In this document: piece by piece, positions 44,644-52,838 of the stretch | How positions within the stretch are numbered: the first letter of the stretch is position 1 | How the letters are laid out: each line of letters opens with the position of its first letter | Assembly: GCF_002903165.1 (NCBI RefSeq) | Contig: NZ_PPSK01000002.1 | Location: 341,208-405,207, forward strand | Length of the DNA: 64,000 bases | Direction of reading: 5' to 3' | From: Halopseudomonas oceani | Lineage (GTDB): Bacteria > Pseudomonadota > Gammaproteobacteria > Pseudomonadales > Pseudomonadaceae | The notes under the pieces: model-generated | Database searches by the model: none | What the model was told of the DNA's origin: nothing | The model's input: the letters and a program-made list of their open reading frames with translations, nothing else | Position numbers and translations under genes: made by a program

Positions 44644-44820
44644 ATGACAGAAAAGACTGTTTCCCCTGAAGTGATCGACTTCGCTGAAGCCCGCCGCCAG
44701 CGTATTCACGATATTCATGACGCCCGTCTCGAGGCTATGCGCGCGGCCTTTACTCGTGCGCTGCCGTTGCCTTCGAAAGCGGCCGGCAAAAAGCGCAAGA
44801 AGAGCAAGAAGCCCCGTTGA
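44644..44820 (+). CDS. Small lysine-rich-tailed protein, unknown function
   Basis: 58 residues from the ATG at 44644 (GAAGG upstream; the open frame reaches to 44611). MTEKTVSPEVIDFAEARRQR begins a helix; the C-terminus is a KKRKKSKK tail. Family not recognised. It follows the Arg-rich gene by 48 bases, probably the same transcript. Confidence 0.55.
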   Translation: MTEKTVSPEVIDFAEARRQRIHDIHDARLEAMRAAFTRALPLPSKAAGKKRKKSKKPR

Positions 44821-44909
44821 GTGCTTTGGCTCCTGCTATTGATCAGCGTCAATAACCCTGCGTCTGGTAAGGCTTAACCTGCAGTCGTTGATAACGCAGG
44901 AGGTGCCTT

Positions 44910-45026
44910 ATGTACGTGGATGAAGCTGTCATCGCTGGTGTAATTACTGTTGGTCTGATGGTCGCCTTTCTGGGTGGTGTTGGTCTGTTCATCTGGCGCG
45001 ATGCGCACAAGAAGAAAAAACAGTAA
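44910..45026 (+). CDS. ccoM: CcoM-like small subunit of cbb3 cytochrome oxidase
   Basis: A 38-residue peptide, preceded by an excellent AGGAGG site. One membrane helix (VIAGVITVGLMVAFLGGVGLFIW) is followed by RDAHKKKKQ, matching the plan of CcoM, the tiny subunit that supports assembly or stability of the cbb3-type oxidase in P. stutzeri: a start of M(F/Y).D, an 'AGV(I/V)TVGLMVAF' core and a 'W(K/R)DAHKK' end. The resemblance is from memory of the family. The other cco genes are not in the window. Short length would make automated annotation miss it. Confidence 0.65.
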   Translation: MYVDEAVIAGVITVGLMVAFLGGVGLFIWRDAHKKKKQ

Positions 45027-45086
45027 GCGGTTCTGATCTGCTGTATGGGGCATAATGGCCTGCCGTAGCACGTTCGGTAGTTCTGC

Positions 45087-45704
45087 ATGCCCCAAGCCTC
45101 CCGTCGCCAGCGCTGTGCCGCGTGTTTTCGCCCGCTCAGCCACTGTCTGTGCCATCTGATTCCCAGGCTCTGGCCTGATACCCAGTTGCTGGTCATTCAG
45201 CATCCCGATGAAACCTCCCACGCGCTGAATACGGCTCGACTGCTGGTGAGCGGGCTGGTTAACGCGCATCTACTGATTACCGAGTCGTTGGACGAGCATC
45301 CTCAATGGGTGGCTCGCCTGAGTGATGCCAGTTGGCGCAATGAGCTGCTTTTCCCGGGCGCTGATGCCGTTGAGCTGGTGCCTGCCAATGATGGCCGACC
45401 GCGTCGTCTGGTGCTGCTGGACGGTACCTGGCGCAAGGCACGTAAGCTGCTTTACCTCAATCCTGTTTTGCAGGCCTTGCCACAGGTGCGACTTGTCGAC
45501 GGGCTGGTGAGCCGATACCGCATACGCAAGGTGCCTGTGCCGGGCGCGCTTGCCACGATTGAAGCGGGCGCCGAGGCGTTGTCCGTGCTGCATCCCGGAT
45601 TTGCCCGTGAGCAGTTGCTGGCCCCGTTTGACGCGCTGATCGAGGGACAGATTCAGGCGATGGGAGAGCAGCGCTACCTGCACAACTACCGCAGCAACTC
45701 ATAG
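45087..45704 (+). CDS. tapT: tRNA-uridine aminocarboxypropyltransferase (DTW domain)
   Basis: 205 residues. Zinc-binding cysteines CAAC and CLC (Cys10, 13, 20, 22) open the protein; the DTW motif appears as LLDGTWRKARK (Asp112, Thr114, Trp115). TapT transfers a 3-amino-3-carboxypropyl group from SAM to U47 of certain tRNAs. Close relatives of unknown substrate share the fold, so the exact tRNA target is inferred. Confidence 0.82.
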   Translation: MPQASRRQRCAACFRPLSHCLCHLIPRLWPDTQLLVIQHPDETSHALNTARLLVSGLVNAHLLITESLDEHPQWVARLSDASWRNELLFPGADAVELVPANDGRPRRLVLLDGTWRKARKLLYLNPVLQALPQVRLVDGLVSRYRIRKVPVPGALATIEAGAEALSVLHPGFAREQLLAPFDALIEGQIQAMGEQRYLHNYRSNS

Positions 45705-45896
45705 ACTGCCCGTTGCTTGAGCGCCAGGGCGGTCGGCGTATGGCTAGAGCCTTCCATTCACGACTTTTATTATTGCTTTTATTTGCCGCGCAACCCCAGT
45801 GCGCTCGCTAGACTGCCAGCTACAGACTTACAGTCCGTAACAAAACAACAAGAACAGCCGTATCAGCACTGGTCTGGCGACAGATAAGGGGAAAAC

Positions 45897-46709
45897 ATGC
45901 AAACAACAGGACAGCGCGTCGTAATTACTGGCGCCGGTAGTGGCCTTGGTCGCGAACTGGCGTTGCGCTACGCCCGTGAGGGTGCGCGCCTGGCGCTCGC
46001 GGATATCAATGATGCCGGTTTGGAAGAAACGCGGCGGCTGGCAACCGCTGCCGGCGGCTGGGCGTTTACCCAGCGCTGCGACGTCCGCGACTTCAGTCAG
46101 CTGGCTGCGTTGGAGCAGAGCTGTGAAGAGCGGATGCAGGGCGTCGATGTGTTGATCAACAACGCGGGCATCGCGTCTGGTGGCATGTTCTGGGATTTGT
46201 CGCTGGAAGACTGGGACTCGCAGATCTGTATCAACCTGATGGGTGTAGTCAAGGGTTGCAAGGCATTCATGCCGGTCTTCATGAAGCAGGGTGGCGGCCG
46301 GATCATTAACATCGCGTCAATGGCGGCGATTATTCAGACGCCGGGCATGAGCAACTACAACGTTGCCAAGGCGGGTGTTGTCGCTCTGTCCGAAAGCTTG
46401 TTGGTGGAGCTGCAGCCGCTCGGGATCAAGGTCAATGTGGTATGTCCGTCGTTCTTCCAGACCAACCTGCTGGAGTCTTACCACGGCCCCGACAGCAAGG
46501 CGCGCGACGATATGGCCAAGCTGTTGCAGAACTCGCCGATCAGTGCAGCGGATGTGGCTGACACCATCTACCGCGAAAGCGAAGCAGACCAGTTCATGAT
46601 TCTGCCGCATGAGCGTGGGCGCCTGGCTGCAGAGCAGAAACGCGCTGATCCGCAGGTGATCTACGAGGAGATGTTCAAGCTGGCAGCCAAGCGTCTGCAG
46701 GGCAGCTGA
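45897..46709 (+). CDS. Short-chain dehydrogenase/reductase
   Basis: 270 residues, classical SDR: cofactor motif TGAGSGLG (11-18), NNAG near 88, and the catalytic Ser141, Tyr154 and Lys158 (YNVAK). The C-terminal segment FMILPHERGRLA is shared with a group of hydroxy-acyl or alcohol SDRs. It begins after 190 bases without a gene and lies upstream of a thiolase, which may point to fatty-acid or ketone metabolism. Substrate unknown. Confidence 0.85.
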   Translation: MQTTGQRVVITGAGSGLGRELALRYAREGARLALADINDAGLEETRRLATAAGGWAFTQRCDVRDFSQLAALEQSCEERMQGVDVLINNAGIASGGMFWDLSLEDWDSQICINLMGVVKGCKAFMPVFMKQGGGRIINIASMAAIIQTPGMSNYNVAKAGVVALSESLLVELQPLGIKVNVVCPSFFQTNLLESYHGPDSKARDDMAKLLQNSPISAADVADTIYRESEADQFMILPHERGRLAAEQKRADPQVIYEEMFKLAAKRLQGS

Positions 46710-46900
46710 CGCAGCGCTATTTCATGCCTTTTGCCAGCAGCTGAGCGCATGTTTATCGGCTGCTGGCGACTGTTCGCCGCTAAATGGCGTTTTATCACGC
46801 CGGTCTATTGTGTTTACCCTCTGCGCCTTCGCCTTTATGCTTGTCCGCCTCTGGACGGCAGGACCGTCCCAACCCATCGGCAAGAAATGAGGTTACCGCA

Positions 46901-48088
46901 ATGCGTGAAGTCGTAATCGTCGACAGTGTACGGACTGGTCTGGCCAAGTCCTTCCGTGGCAAGTTCAATATGACCCGTCCGGACGACATGGCAGCCCACT
47001 GTGTCAACTCGCTGCTTGAGCGCACCGGCGTTGACCCCAAGCTGATCGACGACTGCATCGTCGGTGCCGGCTCCAACGAAGGTGCCCAGGGCCATAACAT
47101 CGGCCGTAACGTCGCGGTACTGTCCAAGATGGGCATCGACGTCGCTGGTATGACTCTGAACCGCTACTGCTCCTCTGGTCTGCAGGCGATTGCTATCGCT
47201 GCCAACCAGATTGCCTCCGGTTGCTCCGATGCCATCGTTGCCGGTGGTGTTGAGTCCATCACCCTGACCGCCAAGAGCCGCAACACCGATCACTTCGTTA
47301 ACCCGATTCTGGAAAAAGACTTCCCGGGTATCTACTACCCGATGGGTCAGACTGCCGAGATCGTTGCACGCCGCTACAACGTAACCCGTGAGCAGCAGGA
47401 TGCTTACGCGCTGCAGAGCCAGCAGCGCACTGCCCGTGCCCAGGCTGAAGGTCTGTTCGACGATGAAATCGTACCGATGGCCGTCAAATATCAGGTTCAG
47501 GACAAGGCCACCGGCGAAATCACCATCGTTGACGGCGTCGTCGAGGGTGACGACTGCAACCGTCCGGACACCACCATTGAAGGCCTGAACAGCCTGAAGC
47601 CGGTATTCGCCGAAGACGGTTCCGTCACTGCCGGTAACGCGTCTCAGCTGTCTGACGGTGCGTCCATGACGCTGGTCATGAGCCTGGATAAGGCGCTGGA
47701 GCTGGGCCTGAAGCCGCTGGCGTATTTCCGTGGTTTCACCGTCGCTGGCTGCCAGCCTGACGAAATGGGCATCGGTCCGGTCTACTCGGTGCCGAAGCTG
47801 CTGAAAGCCCGTGGCCTGACTGTTGACGATATCGATCTGTGGGAACTGAACGAAGCCTTTGCTTCCCAGTGCCTGTATGCGCGTGACTTCCTGAAGATCG
47901 ACAACGAGAAATACAACGTCAACGGTGGCTCTATCTCCATCGGTCACCCGTTCGGAATGACTGGCTCACGTCAGGTCGGCCATCTGGTTCGCGAGCTGCA
48001 GCGTCGCGGCAAGCGCTACGGCGTCGTGACCATGTGTGTTGGCGGTGGCATGGGCGCAACCGGCCTGTTCGAAGCCTACCGCGGCTGA
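46901..48088 (+). CDS. Acetyl-CoA C-acyltransferase (thiolase)
   Basis: 395 residues from the ATG at 46901 (GAGGT upstream), rejecting a longer frame from 46784. All active-site residues of a degradative-type thiolase are present: Cys90 in [10 protein letters not shown], His349 in [12 protein letters not shown] and Cys379 in [10 protein letters not shown]. It cleaves 3-ketoacyl-CoA or condenses acetyl-CoA. No FadB-like partner is adjacent. A strong terminator follows. Chain-length preference cannot be read from sequence. Confidence 0.92.
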   Translation: MREVVIVDSVRTGLAKSFRGKFNMTRPDDMAAHCVNSLLERTGVDPKLIDDCIVGAGSNEGAQGHNIGRNVAVLSKMGIDVAGMTLNRYCSSGLQAIAIAANQIASGCSDAIVAGGVESITLTAKSRNTDHFVNPILEKDFPGIYYPMGQTAEIVARRYNVTREQQDAYALQSQQRTARAQAEGLFDDEIVPMAVKYQVQDKATGEITIVDGVVEGDDCNRPDTTIEGLNSLKPVFAEDGSVTAGNASQLSDGASMTLVMSLDKALELGLKPLAYFRGFTVAGCQPDEMGIGPVYSVPKLLKARGLTVDDIDLWELNEAFASQCLYARDFLKIDNEKYNVNGGSISIGHPFGMTGSRQVGHLVRELQRRGKRYGVVTMCVGGGMGATGLFEAYRG

Positions 48089-48120
48089 TCTGTTTGGCCG
48101 CTAAGGCGGTCAGGCTGACA

Positions 48121-48154
48121 AAAGGCGCTTTCCGTCAGGGGAAGCGCCTTTTTT
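48121..48154 (+). terminator. Rho-independent terminator after thiolase
   Basis: 10-bp perfect stem AAAGGCGCTT/AAGCGCCTTT, 11-base loop, six T residues. Confidence 0.92.
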
Positions 48155-48281
48155 GTTGCAGATTTATCGCCGCTGTTACGGTGTGCAGCGTGCACCCTTG
48201 TGGCACAATGCTGTTTTTCCGAGTGAGACGGGATACGCCCGGTGACGTGTCTTAACGAGCAGTTGTGCGAGCAGGGTGATC

Positions 48282-49274
48282 ATGGCCACTGAGTTGCGCC
48301 GTGTCGTCTTCGCCCTGCTGCCTGGCACCCACCCAGGTTGCCTGATGCCGGCCCTGTCTGTTCTGCTCTCGGCCAATCGCATGGCTGAGGACGTCTGCTA
48401 CCAGATCGAGTGCTGCACACTGGACGAACAGTCGGTTCGTGCCGGCGACGGCTTGTTGTTGCAGCCCGCCCCGTTAGATCAGTGCACGCCGGGCTTCGCT
48501 CATCTCTGGCTGGTGGCCGAGAACCTGTCGGCTTCGGATAATCTGCCGGACTGGCTGGCACCGCGATTGCGGGCATGGCAGGCCGAGGGTGTGCTGATTG
48601 GTGGCCTGGAGGCCGGTGTAGCGGCGTTGGCGGCGTCAGGTCTGCTTGCAGGGGGGCGCTGCGCCGTGCACTGGCGCATGCTCGACGAGTTTCGTGAACG
48701 ATTCCCTGAGGTAGAGGCTGTCACCCAGCTGTTTGTCTGCGGCGAAGCGCTGTGCTCCAGCAGCGGCGGACAGGCCAGTACGGATCTGCTGTTATCGGTC
48801 GTTGCGCGCGAGCAGGGCCAGGATCTTGCGGCGCTGGTTGCTGAGGATCTGGTCATCGAGCGCATTCGTGATGGAGCCGAACGGCAGCGCATGCCGCTGC
48901 GTAACCGGCTCGGCAGCAGTCACCCCAAGTTGACGCAGGCGGTCATCCTGATGGAGTCAAACATCGAGGAGCCGCTGACCACGGACGAGATCGCGCGCCA
49001 CGTCTGTGTGTCCCGACGTCAGCTGGAACGTATTTTCAAACAGTACCTCAACAGCGTACCGTCGCAGTATTACCTTGAACTGAGGTTGAATCGGGCGCGC
49101 CAGATGCTGCTGCAGACCAGTAAGTCGATTATTCAGATAGGGCTGTCGTGCGGGTTTTCGTCGGGGCCGCATTTTTCCAGCGCCTATCGCAACTGTTTTG
49201 GGGTTACCCCGCGGGAAGATCGTAATCAGCGCCGTGCCCAGCAGGCCGCTGAGGGTGCAACCAGAGATAACTGA
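48282..49274 (+). CDS. argR: AraC-family arginine regulator ArgR
   Basis: 330 residues from the ATG at 48282 (AGGGTG upstream). An N-terminal DJ-1/PfpI-like sensing domain (about 5-190) and a C-terminal AraC/XylS double helix-turn-helix (about 215-315) with DEIARHVCVSRRQLERIFK and GLSCGFSSGPHFSSAYRNCFGVTP. In P. aeruginosa this type of ArgR, unlike the E. coli protein, controls the aot and aru operons in response to arginine. Its position directly before aruC supports the name. Two small hairpins (49275-49291 and 49302-49318) lie between it and aruC. Confidence 0.85.
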   Translation: MATELRRVVFALLPGTHPGCLMPALSVLLSANRMAEDVCYQIECCTLDEQSVRAGDGLLLQPAPLDQCTPGFAHLWLVAENLSASDNLPDWLAPRLRAWQAEGVLIGGLEAGVAALAASGLLAGGRCAVHWRMLDEFRERFPEVEAVTQLFVCGEALCSSSGGQASTDLLLSVVAREQGQDLAALVAEDLVIERIRDGAERQRMPLRNRLGSSHPKLTQAVILMESNIEEPLTTDEIARHVCVSRRQLERIFKQYLNSVPSQYYLELRLNRARQMLLQTSKSIIQIGLSCGFSSGPHFSSAYRNCFGVTPREDRNQRRAQQAAEGATRDN

Positions 49275-49340
49275 GCCCGGATACGCCGGGCTTGTGTAAA
49301 TGCGCACGCCAGGTGCGCCTTATATAGAAAGGAGATGACA

Positions 49341-50549
49341 GTGTCAGCAACGGTCGGTCGGTCCGATTTTGATCGGGTGATGGTTCCCAATTACGCGCCG
49401 GTAAATATGGTTCCGGTACGCGGCGCAGGGTCGCGCCTGTGGGATCAACAGGACCGAGAATACGTCGATCTGGCTGGCGGCATCGCGGTCAACGCGCTGG
49501 GGCATGCGCACCCGGCGATGATCGAGGCGCTGACTGAACAGGCGCACAAGCTGTGGCATGTTTCCAATATCATGACCAACGAGCCTGCGCTGCGCCTGGC
49601 TGACAAACTGGTGCAGGCTACGTTTGCTGAGCGTGTCTTCTTTGCCAACTCGGGTGCAGAAGCAAACGAAGCGGCATTCAAGTTGGCACGCCGCTGGGGT
49701 CACAACACCTGTGGTGCGCAGAAGCACCAGATTATCGCCTGTACCAACAGCTTCCATGGCCGCTCGCTGTTTACCGTCAGCGTCGGTGGTCAGCCCAAGT
49801 ATTCCGAAGGGTTTGGTCCGGCCATGGGCGGTATCAGCCATGTCCCGTATCAGGACATCGCCGCGCTGGAAGCTGCCATCTCGGATGACACCTGTGCAGT
49901 GGTGCTGGAGCCGGTTCAGGGTGAAGGTGGCGTCATTCCGGCCAGCACTGAATATCTGCAGGCTGTACGTGCGCTGTGTAACAAACACAACGCGCTGCTG
50001 GTGTTTGATGAGGTACAAAGCGGTATGGGGCGCACTGGCAAGCTGTTCGCCTATATGCACAGCGGCGTGGTGCCTGACATCCTGACCAGTGCCAAGAGTC
50101 TGGGTGGCGGTTTTCCGATCTCGGCGATGCTGACTACCGCTGCGATCGCCGATCACTTTGCAGTGGGCACCCACGGTAGCACCTATGGCGGCAACCCGCT
50201 GGCCTGCGCGGTGGCCGAGCGGGTGTTGGATATCGTCAACACCCCGGCGGTGCTGGACGGCGTGCAGCAGCGTCATGAGACCATTCGCGCCGAGCTTGAG
50301 CAGATGGGCGCCGAGTTTGATGTGTTCTCCTCGGTGCGCGGTAGCGGGTTGCTGCTGGGTGCGGTGATGAGCGACGGGTTCAAGGGTCGGGCGAAGGATG
50401 TCCAGGCGCTGGCGCAGGAAGAGGGTGTGCTGGTGCTGCAGGCTGGGCCGGATGTGGTTCGACTGGCGCCCAGCCTGATTATCGAGCAAGAGGATATCGC
50501 CGAGGGCATGACGCGTCTGCGTGCTGCGCTGCGGCGGATGGTCGGCTAG
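49341..50549 (+). CDS. aruC: Succinyl/acetylornithine aminotransferase AruC
   Basis: 402 residues from the GTG at 49341: AAAGGAG lies six bases before it, whereas an ATG at 49335 sits almost on top of that site. A class III PLP aminotransferase with [14 protein letters not shown] (near 101), Asp223 in VFDEVQ and the PLP lysine Lys252 in [11 protein letters not shown]. AruC acts in arginine succinyltransferase catabolism and also serves as acetylornithine aminotransferase in biosynthesis. First gene of aruCFG here. Confidence 0.93.
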   Translation: MSATVGRSDFDRVMVPNYAPVNMVPVRGAGSRLWDQQDREYVDLAGGIAVNALGHAHPAMIEALTEQAHKLWHVSNIMTNEPALRLADKLVQATFAERVFFANSGAEANEAAFKLARRWGHNTCGAQKHQIIACTNSFHGRSLFTVSVGGQPKYSEGFGPAMGGISHVPYQDIAALEAAISDDTCAVVLEPVQGEGGVIPASTEYLQAVRALCNKHNALLVFDEVQSGMGRTGKLFAYMHSGVVPDILTSAKSLGGGFPISAMLTTAAIADHFAVGTHGSTYGGNPLACAVAERVLDIVNTPAVLDGVQQRHETIRAELEQMGAEFDVFSSVRGSGLLLGAVMSDGFKGRAKDVQALAQEEGVLVLQAGPDVVRLAPSLIIEQEDIAEGMTRLRAALRRMVG

Positions 50550-50566
50550 ACCACAGGGGGAGATGG

Positions 50567-51586
50567 ATGCTGATGCTGCGCTTGGGCAGGGCTGCGGACC
50601 TGCCACAGATTGAACGCCTGGCGGCGGACAGCCCGGTTGGGGTGACCGCGCTGCCGGCCAGTCGTGAGCGCCTGGCCGACATTCTGGCGGCATCCGAAGC
50701 GTCCATGGCCGAAGAGGTCGTGTTCAGTGGCGAGGAGCGTTACTTCTTTGTGCTGGAGGATACCGAAACCGGCACCCTGGCCGGCTGCAGCGGCATTATC
50801 GCCGCCTCCGGTTTTCGCTCCCCGTTCTACACCTTTCGCAATGAAATGTTTGTGCATGCCTCCCGCGAACTCGGGTTGCACAACCGTATTCACGTTCTGT
50901 CGCTCTGCCATGACCTGACGGGGCACAGTTTGCTAGTCGGCTATCACCTGTCTGATCAGTATCACCAGCCAGACGTCATGCAGCTCAATGCGCGCGGCCG
51001 TCTGCTGTTCATGGCCAGTCACCCGCAGCGCTTTGCCGAGTCCACCTCGGTTGAGGTGGTGGGGATCAGTGACGAGCACGGTAATGCGCCGTTTTGGGAT
51101 GCGGTTGGTCGGCACTTCTTCGCCGTCAGCTATGCCGAGGCCGAGCGCATCGGCAGCGAACGCGGTCGTGGCTATCTGGCGGAGCTGATGCCGGGTTACC
51201 CGATCTACGTGCCGATGCTGTCCGATGAGGCGCAGGAGGTGATTGGTCAGGTCAATCCGTCTGTACAGGATGTGTTCGACATCCTTATGGATGAGGGGTT
51301 TGAGACCGACAACTATGTCGACATCTTCGATGGCGGCCCGGTCGTGCATGCCAAGACGGCGCTGCTCAGTACCGTGCGTTACAGCGAGTTGGCGGTCGTT
51401 GAGGTTGGTGAGGTGCAAGACGGCGACACGCTGTGGCTGGTTGCCAATACCAAGGTGTGTGATTTTCGTGCCTGCGCCTTGCAACTGCGCTGGCAACCGG
51501 GTGAGCCGGTGGTCTTGAGCGCTGCGATGGCGCAGGTGCTCAAGGTGTCGACCGGCGATCAGTTGCGCCTGGTCAGGGGAGGTTGA
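50567..51586 (+). CDS. aruF: Arginine N-succinyltransferase, subunit alpha (AruF)
   Basis: 339 residues, ATG at 50567 with GGGGGAGA upstream. An AstA-family acyltransferase: ADSPVGVTALP (near 24), SLCHDLTGHSLL (near 111), RLLFMASHPQRFAES, ELMPGYPIYVP and the FETDNYVDIFDGGP motif near 244. It forms a heterodimer with AruG and transfers succinyl from succinyl-CoA to arginine and ornithine. 17 bases after aruC and one base before aruG. Confidence 0.95.
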   Translation: MLMLRLGRAADLPQIERLAADSPVGVTALPASRERLADILAASEASMAEEVVFSGEERYFFVLEDTETGTLAGCSGIIAASGFRSPFYTFRNEMFVHASRELGLHNRIHVLSLCHDLTGHSLLVGYHLSDQYHQPDVMQLNARGRLLFMASHPQRFAESTSVEVVGISDEHGNAPFWDAVGRHFFAVSYAEAERIGSERGRGYLAELMPGYPIYVPMLSDEAQEVIGQVNPSVQDVFDILMDEGFETDNYVDIFDGGPVVHAKTALLSTVRYSELAVVEVGEVQDGDTLWLVANTKVCDFRACALQLRWQPGEPVVLSAAMAQVLKVSTGDQLRLVRGG

Positions 51587-51587
51587 A

Positions 51588-52598
51588 ATGCTGGTAAGAG
51601 CAGCCTGTCAGCAGGATCTTGAGGGGCTCGTGGCGCTGGCGGTCAGTGCTGGCGGTGGTCTGACCTCGTTGCCGGCTAGTGAAGAGAAGTTGCACGAGCG
51701 CCTGGTTCAGATCGAACGCAGTTTTGCCGGCGCGGCGATGCAAGCTGATGCTGACTACCTGCTAGTCATGGAAGCGCCGGATGGCCGCATCGTTGGTTCC
51801 AGTGGCATGTTGGGTGCCGCCGGTTTACGTGAACCCTGGTACAGCTATCGGATGGGTTTGACAGTCGCAGCCAGCAGCGAACTGGGGGTGTATCGGCAGC
51901 ATCCGACCCTGTTTCTGGTCAACGACCTGACGGGCGCCACTGCGCTGTGTTCTTATTTTCTGGTGCCGGAATTTCGCTGCGGCGACTTCCCGCGTTTGCT
52001 TTCCAAGGCGCGCTTCATGTTCATGGCAGATGCGCCACAGGATTTCTCCGAGCGGGTGGTGGTTGAGATGCGCGGGGTTTCCGATGCCGATGAGCGCTCA
52101 CCGTTCTGGGACAGCTTGGGACAGCACTTCTTCCGTATGGATTTCGCCCGTGCGGACTACCTTACCGGTATCGGCAACAAGGCCTTTATTGCCGAGATGA
52201 TGCCCAAATTCCCGCTCTACGCCTGCTTCCTCAGTCAGGCGGCACGTGATGCAATCGGGCAGGTGCACCCCGATTCCGAGGCCGGGCGACTGGTGTTGGA
52301 AGAGGAGGGGATGCGTTATCAGGGCTATATCGATATCTTCGACGGTGGTGCCACCCTGGAAGCGCAACGGGGGCAGATTCGCGCTATCCGCGACAGCCGA
52401 ACGCTGCTACTGGCCATTGGCACGCCGGGTGACGAGGCTCAGCCTTATCTTATTTCCAACCGTGGCCGAGAAAACTGTCGGATGATTTCTGCGCCAGCTC
52501 GGGTTGCTGCTGGCACCCTGGTGGTGGCTGCCGAGTCTGCAGAGCGGCTGAAATTGCGTGCCGGTACCTTGGTCAGAGCCGTTTCGCTGACCAGTTGA
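51588..52598 (+). CDS. aruG: Arginine N-succinyltransferase, subunit beta (AruG)
   Basis: 336 residues, ATG at 51588 after GGGAGGTTGAA. Paralogue of AruF with parallel segments: VSAGGGLTSLP, LVNDLTGATALCSYF, RFMFMADAPQDFSER, EMMPKFPLYA and YQGYIDIFDGGATLEA. Partner of AruF. In P. aeruginosa aruD, aruB and aruE follow; here the next gene is alaS, 240 bases away. Confidence 0.95.
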   Translation: MLVRAACQQDLEGLVALAVSAGGGLTSLPASEEKLHERLVQIERSFAGAAMQADADYLLVMEAPDGRIVGSSGMLGAAGLREPWYSYRMGLTVAASSELGVYRQHPTLFLVNDLTGATALCSYFLVPEFRCGDFPRLLSKARFMFMADAPQDFSERVVVEMRGVSDADERSPFWDSLGQHFFRMDFARADYLTGIGNKAFIAEMMPKFPLYACFLSQAARDAIGQVHPDSEAGRLVLEEEGMRYQGYIDIFDGGATLEAQRGQIRAIRDSRTLLLAIGTPGDEAQPYLISNRGRENCRMISAPARVAAGTLVVAAESAERLKLRAGTLVRAVSLTS

Positions 52599-52660
52599 AT
52601 CGGCTTGCGTTGCCCTTGCATGCACTTGCACTGAACCTGTTGGCGTCTGTGCCGGTCTGA

Positions 52661-52679
52661 AACTATGGTTGCCATAGTT
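52661..52679. promoter_or_regulatory. Operator-like AT-rich palindrome between aruG and alaS
   Basis: Perfect 8-bp arms AACTATGG/CCATAGTT around TTG. There is no T-run after it, so a repressor or activator site is likelier than a terminator. It lies about 20 bases before the candidate alaS -35. Confidence 0.5.
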
Positions 52680-52699
52680 AATATCAACGGAGCAGATAA

Positions 52700-52728
52700 T
52701 GCATAGTGCGCTCTGATGCTTATATAAT
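52700..52728 (+). promoter_or_regulatory. Candidate sigma-70 promoter of alaS
   Basis: Perfect -10 TATAAT at 52723-52728 with a weak -35 TGCATA 17 bases upstream; alaS begins 110 bases downstream. Confidence 0.5.
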
Positions 52729-52838
52729 GCGGCTCTTTGCCAGATTGCGCGCTCTTTTCGGGGCAACTTCTCCACGCGGCGCAGATCGCGACATGCTCCC
52801 GACGTTCAGCTGGCCGACCCGTCTCTGGTAAGGGAATT

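Noticed and set aside
46731..46916. 61-residue frame between SDR and thiolase
   Set aside because: No ribosome site, overlaps the thiolase start in another frame and resembles nothing known.
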